From Mesorhizobium amorphae CCNWGS0123 (lineage in GTDB: Bacteria; Pseudomonadota; Alphaproteobacteria; Rhizobiales; Rhizobiaceae), in the NCBI RefSeq assembly GCF_001686985.1, contig NZ_CP015318.1:1920001-1984000 (forward strand): DNA of 64,000 bases, given 5' to 3'. A program made the position numbers and the translations under genes. Below are positions 59,789 to 64,000 of this stretch, piece by piece (within the stretch, counting starts at the first letter, position 1; each line of letters opens with the position of its first letter). The notes beneath the pieces are model-generated. The model was given only the letters and a program-made list of their open reading frames with translations. It was not told where the DNA came from and ran no database searches.

Positions 59789-60759
59789 ACGGCCAGCATC
59801 CGCTCGACGGCCAGCCGCGCGCGCCCGGCGATCTCCGGCTCGATGGTGACGATATGGCGGTTCTGCTCGAGTGCCGTACGGATATTGGCGAGCGTTGTCC
59901 GTTTCATATGCGGGCATAAATTGCAGGGCCGGATGAACTCGACCTCGGGATGCTCGACTGCGACGTTGTCGCTCATCGAGCATTCGGTCATCAGCGCGAC
60001 CCGCGCCGGCTTTTGCTTCCCGACATAGTCGGACATGGCGGCCGTCGAACCAGAGAAGTCAGCTTCGGCGACGACTTCCGGCGGGCATTCGGGATGCGCG
60101 AGCACCGTCACGCCCGGATGACTGTCGCGCAATTCTCTGATGTCGGCTGGCGTGAAGCGCTCATGCACCTCGCAATGCCCCGTCCAGGCGATGATCTGCA
60201 CATCGGTCTGGGCGGCTATGTTCCGGGCGAGATATTCGTCCGGCAACATGATCACCCGGGGAACGCCTAGTGACTCCACCACGGCTTTCGCATTGCCCGA
60301 CGTACAGCAGATATCGGACTCGGCTTTCACTTCGGCCGACGTGTTGACATAGGTGACGACCGGCACGCCCGGATAGCGTTGCCGCAGCAGCCGGATGTCC
60401 TCGGCGGTAATCGAGTCTGCCAGCGAACAGCCTGCGCGCAAATCGGGAATGAGCACGGTCCTTTGCGGATTGAGCAGCTTCGCAGTTTCAGCCATGAAAT
60501 GCACGCCGGCCAGCACGATGACATCGGCTTCGACCGACATCGCCTTGCGGGCAAGCGCCAGGCTGTCGCCGACGATGTCGGCAACACAGTGGAAGATCTC
60601 CGGCGTCTGGTAGTTGTGCGCCAGGATGACGGCGTTTCGCTGCTGTTTCAGATCGAGAATGGCCCCGATATCATCGGTGAATGCCGGCCATTCGATTGAC
60701 GGAATGACGTGCCGCACGCGGTCGTACAGCGCTGCCGTGCGCGCGGAGGTGATAGGCAT
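59785..60759 (-). CDS. nadA: Quinolinate synthase
   Basis: About 324 residues. It has [45 protein letters not shown] and the three Cys segments that ligate the 4Fe-4S cluster: [18 protein letters not shown] and [14 protein letters not shown]. NadA condenses iminoaspartate with dihydroxyacetone phosphate to quinolinate. The ATG at 60759 is used here; a TTG at 60765 has better spacing (5 nt) to the GGAG upstream and may be the true start. First gene of nadABC, directly downstream of the NrtR-type operator. Confidence 0.94.
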   Translation of the reverse strand: MPITSARTAALYDRVRHVIPSIEWPAFTDDIGAILDLKQQRNAVILAHNYQTPEIFHCVADIVGDSLALARKAMSVEADVIVLAGVHFMAETAKLLNPQRTVLIPDLRAGCSLADSITAEDIRLLRQRYPGVPVVTYVNTSAEVKAESDICCTSGNAKAVVESLGVPRVIMLPDEYLARNIAAQTDVQIIAWTGHCEVHERFTPADIRELRDSHPGVTVLAHPECPPEVVAEADFSGSTAAMSDYVGKQKPARVALMTECSMSDNVAVEHPEVEFIRPCNLCPHMKRTTLANIRTALEQNRHIVTIEPEIAGRARLAVERMLAV

Positions 60760-60779
60760 AGCCAATTATTCTCCAAATG

Positions 60780-60811
60780 AGTATAACCGACATATACTTA
60801 TCTTGAGTATA
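60780..60811. promoter_or_regulatory. NrtR-type operator: three alternating AGTATA/TATACT half-sites
   Basis: AGTATA (60780-60785), TATACT (60793-60798) and AGTATA (60806-60811) are spaced by exactly 7 nt each, giving two overlapping perfect palindromes. The element fills most of the gap between the nrtR stop (60819) and the nadA start. Position directly upstream of nadABC and next to the repressor gene makes it the likely NrtR binding site, overlapping the nad promoter. Confidence 0.8.
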
Positions 60812-60818
60812 AGAAATG

Positions 60819-61784
60819 TCAACCGCGTGAGAGTGGCAATTTCGTTCCTGCGGCGGTTCGCTCCACCAAGACCGTTTGGCGAAAGCGGAAGCGCTTCGCC
60901 GGGCGGCCCCCGGTGTCGGACATCGTCTCGCCTGTCTCCTCGACCAGATCCTGCTCTTCGATCAGACGTCGAAAGTTTGGCTTGTGAACGAGCCGGCCGG
61001 CGAGCGCCTCCACGGTTCGCTGCAACTGCAGCAATGTGAACGTTGCCGGCATCAGCTCGAAGACGACGGGGCGGTACTTGATCTTGGTTCGCAGCCTGGC
61101 CATTCCCGTTGCCAGAATACGCCGATGATCTGCGATCATCGGACGGCCAGGGATGGACGGCGGATTGCCGTTGTCCCGACCACGTGTGGCCTCGGCCACC
61201 AGCGCGGCTTCGTAAAGCAGCTCGTACCTTTGCAGAACGAGTTCTTCATTCCAGTCGCGATCATCCAGACCGAAGGCGTATGCAACACGCTGCCGGCGGT
61301 CGCGGCGTATGCCTGGATCTTCCGCGTCGTCGGACCAGGCCGAAAGACGGGGCACGACGATGTCAGGCAGAATAGAAGGTACGCCGGCGCGGTGATCTTC
61401 CCACGGAAAATAGTCGTACCATCCGTGCCAGCCATGTGTTTGCGAACGTTCTGCCTGCTCTTCCCGCGTCAGGCCAAGATAGCTGATCGAGATCTGCACG
61501 CGCTCGTCACCGGTCCGGTCGCGGTCGGCAAAGGTGTAGAGCTGTTCAATATAGCCCAGCTGATGACCGGTCTGCCGCTCCACCCACGCCCGCAGACCAG
61601 ACTGCAAGGAGCGATGGCCGAGCTCAAAAGGACCGGACGGCAAAGCCTGAGCCTGCTCGATGGTGAGAACTCTCGGTTCGCCAGTGGTTACGGCAATCAC
61701 AACGGCGATCAGGTCCGCATTGACGGCCTGGCTGCGGTCATTTCTTGCGGGCTGCTTCGTCGCCCGTGCTGTCTTGTCTTGCAT
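60819..61784 (-). CDS. nrtR: NUDIX-related transcriptional repressor of NAD biosynthesis
   Basis: The 321-residue protein has an N-terminal Nudix-like domain (about residues 22-200). In it the catalytic Nudix box is degenerate around GHRSLQSGLRAWVERQTG, without the REUXEE core, so it is expected to bind ADP-ribose-type ligands rather than hydrolyse them. The C-terminal winged-helix domain (about 225-310) reads FELMPATFTLLQLQRTVEALAGRLVHKPNFRR and GRPAKRFRFR. NrtR proteins repress NAD synthesis genes. The gene lies immediately upstream of nadABC on the same strand, with its presumed operator in between. Confidence 0.9.
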   Translation of the reverse strand: MQDKTARATKQPARNDRSQAVNADLIAVVIAVTTGEPRVLTIEQAQALPSGPFELGHRSLQSGLRAWVERQTGHQLGYIEQLYTFADRDRTGDERVQISISYLGLTREEQAERSQTHGWHGWYDYFPWEDHRAGVPSILPDIVVPRLSAWSDDAEDPGIRRDRRQRVAYAFGLDDRDWNEELVLQRYELLYEAALVAEATRGRDNGNPPSIPGRPMIADHRRILATGMARLRTKIKYRPVVFELMPATFTLLQLQRTVEALAGRLVHKPNFRRLIEEQDLVEETGETMSDTGGRPAKRFRFRQTVLVERTAAGTKLPLSRG

Positions 61785-61988
61785 AAGGATTTGATGAAAT
61801 TCCGAGTATCAGCCGCCCTCGAAAGGGGCAATCCAGCGAAGGTGAACTGCTGGCTGCCGCCCGTCAACGTTCGCCCAGGTTCGACCGGGTCTCGGTCGTT
61901 GCCCGTACGCTGGTGCATTTCTATACCAAATGCGACAACCAGCCGGCCGAGGCATCGAAGTTGCCTACACGATGCTCAGGGGACCTTT

Positions 61989-62924
61989 TCACTCCTTACC
62001 AACCCGCAGCATATCGGCGTCGACATTCTGTTCGATCAGCCAGTTGCGAAAGAGTTCGGTTCCGCGCTTGGGCGCGCGTTGCACCGGCATGATGATGTGG
62101 ATCGCCTGTCCCGAGCGGTAGGACTCCGCCAGCGGGAAGACCAGTCGTCCGGCCCGGACATGGTCATGGACAAGATGCTTCCAGCCGAGCGCGATACCCT
62201 GGCCGAGCACCGCCGCCTCAATCGAGCCGAGCGCATCGGTGAAGACGAAATCCTGCTTCAGCCGCGCCGCCGGAACCGAGTGCCGCTCCAGCCATTCGCG
62301 CCAGCCGAGACGCAACCGGTGCCGTTCCTCGAAAATCAGGAGCGTATGCTGCAAAAGGTCGGCCGGCTCGCGGATCGGTCCATGTTCCTTCAAATAGTCC
62401 GGGCTGCACACCGGCAGCACTTCTTCCGTCACGAAGCGCCAGGCATGGATGCCTGGCCACTTGCCGTTGCCGAGGCGCGCAGACAGGTCGATGTCCTCTT
62501 CGAGCAGGTCCTGATGGTCGCGGCTGCTTTCCTCGATGCGAAGCGAAACGTCCGGGTGCTTCGCCTTGAAGTCCTTGAGCCGCGGCAACAGCCAGAGCTG
62601 CACGAAGGCGGCGGAGAAAGAAACGCGAACCACGTCGTTCGAATGCTTCTTCTGCAGCGAGGAGATGACCATGTGCAGATGGTCGAACGCTTCCTGCGTT
62701 TCCTTGTAAAGCCGCTGCCCCTCTGCGGTCAGCTCCAGCCGTGTATGGTCGCGGCGGAAGAGCTTCAGCCCCGTCGCGTGCTCAAGCAGCCGGATCGTCT
62801 TGCTGACGGCGGGCTGGCTGACATTCAGTTCTTGTGCGGCAGCCGTGAAACTGCGGCGTCGGGCGGCTGCCTCGAAGCAGAAGAGATAATTCGCGGACGG
62901 GACCAGGGAGCGGAGCCTGTGCAT
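61989..62924 (-). CDS. LysR-family transcriptional regulator (GcvA-like)
   Basis: The 311-residue protein has an N-terminal winged HTH (about residues 9-68, FEAAARRRSFTAAAQELNVSQPAVSKTIRLLE). A LysR substrate-binding domain with two periplasmic-binding-protein-like lobes follows (about 95-300; VRVSFSAAFVQLWLLPRL; GQGIALGWKHLV). The sequence is closest in style to GcvA/AmpR-type members. It is divergent from the dimethylglycine dehydrogenase-like gene with a 92-bp shared gap, the usual layout when a LysR protein controls its neighbour. Confidence 0.9.
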   Translation of the reverse strand: MHRLRSLVPSANYLFCFEAAARRRSFTAAAQELNVSQPAVSKTIRLLEHATGLKLFRRDHTRLELTAEGQRLYKETQEAFDHLHMVISSLQKKHSNDVVRVSFSAAFVQLWLLPRLKDFKAKHPDVSLRIEESSRDHQDLLEEDIDLSARLGNGKWPGIHAWRFVTEEVLPVCSPDYLKEHGPIREPADLLQHTLLIFEERHRLRLGWREWLERHSVPAARLKQDFVFTDALGSIEAAVLGQGIALGWKHLVHDHVRAGRLVFPLAESYRSGQAIHIIMPVQRAPKRGTELFRNWLIEQNVDADMLRVGKE

Positions 62925-63016
62925 AATTTCAAGTTATGCCGCTCGACAATTTTTATCAACATTACAGGTCGGTAAGGCGTTTGTAGGTTGCAGAACCAAT
63001 TCGAGGGAGCCTCTCA

Positions 63017-64000
63017 ATGCAAACTCATGCTCGCGCTGTCGTCATCGGCGGTGGTTGTGTCGGCGCCGCCATCCTCTACGGTCTTGCGAAACGCGGTTGG
63101 GCCGACGTCGCCCTTCTGGAACGCACACAGCTTACGGCCGGATCGACCTGGCATGCCGCCGGCCTCATTCCCTCCTACATGCGCAGCATCAATATCGGCC
63201 GCATGATCGCCAAGACGATAGAAATCTACGAAGGTCTGGAAGCGGAAACCGGTCAGCATGTGGGCTGGCACAAGTGCGGCCAGCTGCGCATCGCCAACAC
63301 GCAAGACCGCCTGGATGAATACAGGAGCTACATGAGTGTCGCGGCGGTGCAGGGCATCCGCGCGGAACTGGTGACACCGCAGGAGGCGCGTGAGCTCTGG
63401 CCACTGCTCGAAAACAAGGAGATGCGGGCCGCTCTCTACCATCCCGATGACGGGCACATCGCACCGGCGGACGTGACGCAGGCCATGGCCAGGGGCGCCC
63501 GCGACCGGGGCGCGAAGATCTACCTCAACACCGAAGTGCGCGGCTTCGAGCGCATGCCGGGCGGAGAATGGAAGATCCTCACCAATCGGGGCGAAATCAC
63601 CTGCGAACACATCATTTCGGCGACCGGCAACTATGCACGCCAGACGGGCGCCATGCTCGGCCTGGAAATCCCGGCAATCCCTATCGTCCACCAGTACTGG
63701 ATCACCAATGCGGTTCCCGAAGTGGTGGAGCGCAAGCGCCAGGGCCTGCCAGAAATGCCGATCCTGCGCGACGAAGGTTACGAAGGCTACCTGCGCGAAG
63801 AAGGCGACGGGCTGATGTTCGGACCCTACGAGAAGACGGAACGCCTGAAGCTCTTCGCCGAAAACGGCGTTCCTGAATGGTTCGGCGCGGACCTGCTCGA
63901 AGAGGATTTCGACGCGGTCGCCTGGAACTGGGAGCGTGCCTTGGAGCTCGTGCCGGCGCTCGGTCGCGTCGGCATCAAGGCGAACGTTCGAGGCCCGTTC
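63017..64000 (+). CDS. FAD-dependent dimethylglycine/sarcosine dehydrogenase-like protein, N-terminal part
   Basis: The frame of 328 codons is still open at the right edge. It starts with the FAD motif ARAVVIGGGCVGAAILYGLAKRG. The covalent-flavin-type segment LTAGSTWHAAGLIPSYMRS follows, with the WHAAG motif typical of dimethylglycine and sarcosine dehydrogenases, then GHIAPADVTQAMARGARDRGA and HIISATGNYARQTGAMLGLEIP. Full-length relatives are about 800 residues with a C-terminal GcvT folate-binding domain, which would lie outside the window. GAGGGAG precedes the ATG. Demethylation of a methylated glycine linked to one-carbon metabolism is the likely role; substrate unproven. Confidence 0.88.
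   Translation, partial: MQTHARAVVIGGGCVGAAILYGLAKRGWADVALLERTQLTAGSTWHAAGLIPSYMRSINIGRMIAKTIEIYEGLEAETGQHVGWHKCGQLRIANTQDRLDEYRSYMSVAAVQGIRAELVTPQEARELWPLLENKEMRAALYHPDDGHIAPADVTQAMARGARDRGAKIYLNTEVRGFERMPGGEWKILTNRGEITCEHIISATGNYARQTGAMLGLEIPAIPIVHQYWITNAVPEVVERKRQGLPEMPILRDEGYEGYLREEGDGLMFGPYEKTERLKLFAENGVPEWFGADLLEEDFDAVAWNWERALELVPALGRVGIKANVRGPF

Overview
This is a GC-rich chromosomal stretch of an alphaproteobacterium of the order Rhizobiales, most likely Mesorhizobium or a close relative. That placement is an inference from gene content: an Entner-Doudoroff zwf-pgl-edd operon, a RamB-type regulator divergent from isocitrate lyase, a PdhS-like cell-cycle kinase, a phasin, an alpha-r14-type anti-Shine-Dalgarno small RNA, and a tRNA-His with the alphaproteobacterial A73 and no encoded G-1. 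I see no insertion sequence, prophage or CRISPR array. Almost the whole window is ordinary chromosome.

Region 1 (1-11.5 kb) is a large-adhesin locus. The N-terminal 1469 codons of a giant type I-secreted repeat adhesin run off the left edge. Divergent to it is a periplasmic LapG-like cysteine protease. A co-directional tolC-ABC-hlyD set forms its likely secretion machine, and a ribbon-helix-helix/PAS-like protein ends that operon. Palindromes in the gaps are candidate operators.

Region 2 (11.7-14.9 kb) holds an SDR, a divergent SAF-domain NAD(P)-oxidoreductase and proC. Region 3 (14.9-24.1 kb) is a surface-polysaccharide cluster: O-antigen ligase/polymerase-like protein, three or four glycosyltransferases including a WecG/TagA type, a flippase and a Wzz/ExoP-like chain-length protein without kinase domain. 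Region 4 (24.3-34.1 kb) has folD, a GlxA/AraC regulator, an exported VWA protein, the edd-pgl-zwf operon read leftward, an SDR and an SH3-domain protein.

Region 5 (34.4-47.6 kb) combines a gamma-glutamylputrescine oxidase-like/glutamine synthetase-like pair and a HAD phosphatase, a receiver protein, aceA with its small downstream partner, the RamB-like regulator, an EamA exporter and a potFGHI-type polyamine ABC transporter. Polyamine uptake and gamma-glutamylated polyamine catabolism are thus encoded within 13 kb of each other. Region 6 (47.6-57 kb) has an AsmA protein, acetoacetyl-CoA synthetase, a 1288-residue PdhS-like kinase, a phasin, two small-RNA loci (one recognisable, one a new candidate) and tRNA-His. 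Region 7 (57.4-64 kb) is nadABC with its NrtR repressor and a triple half-site operator, then a LysR regulator divergent from a dimethylglycine/sarcosine dehydrogenase-like gene that runs off the right edge.
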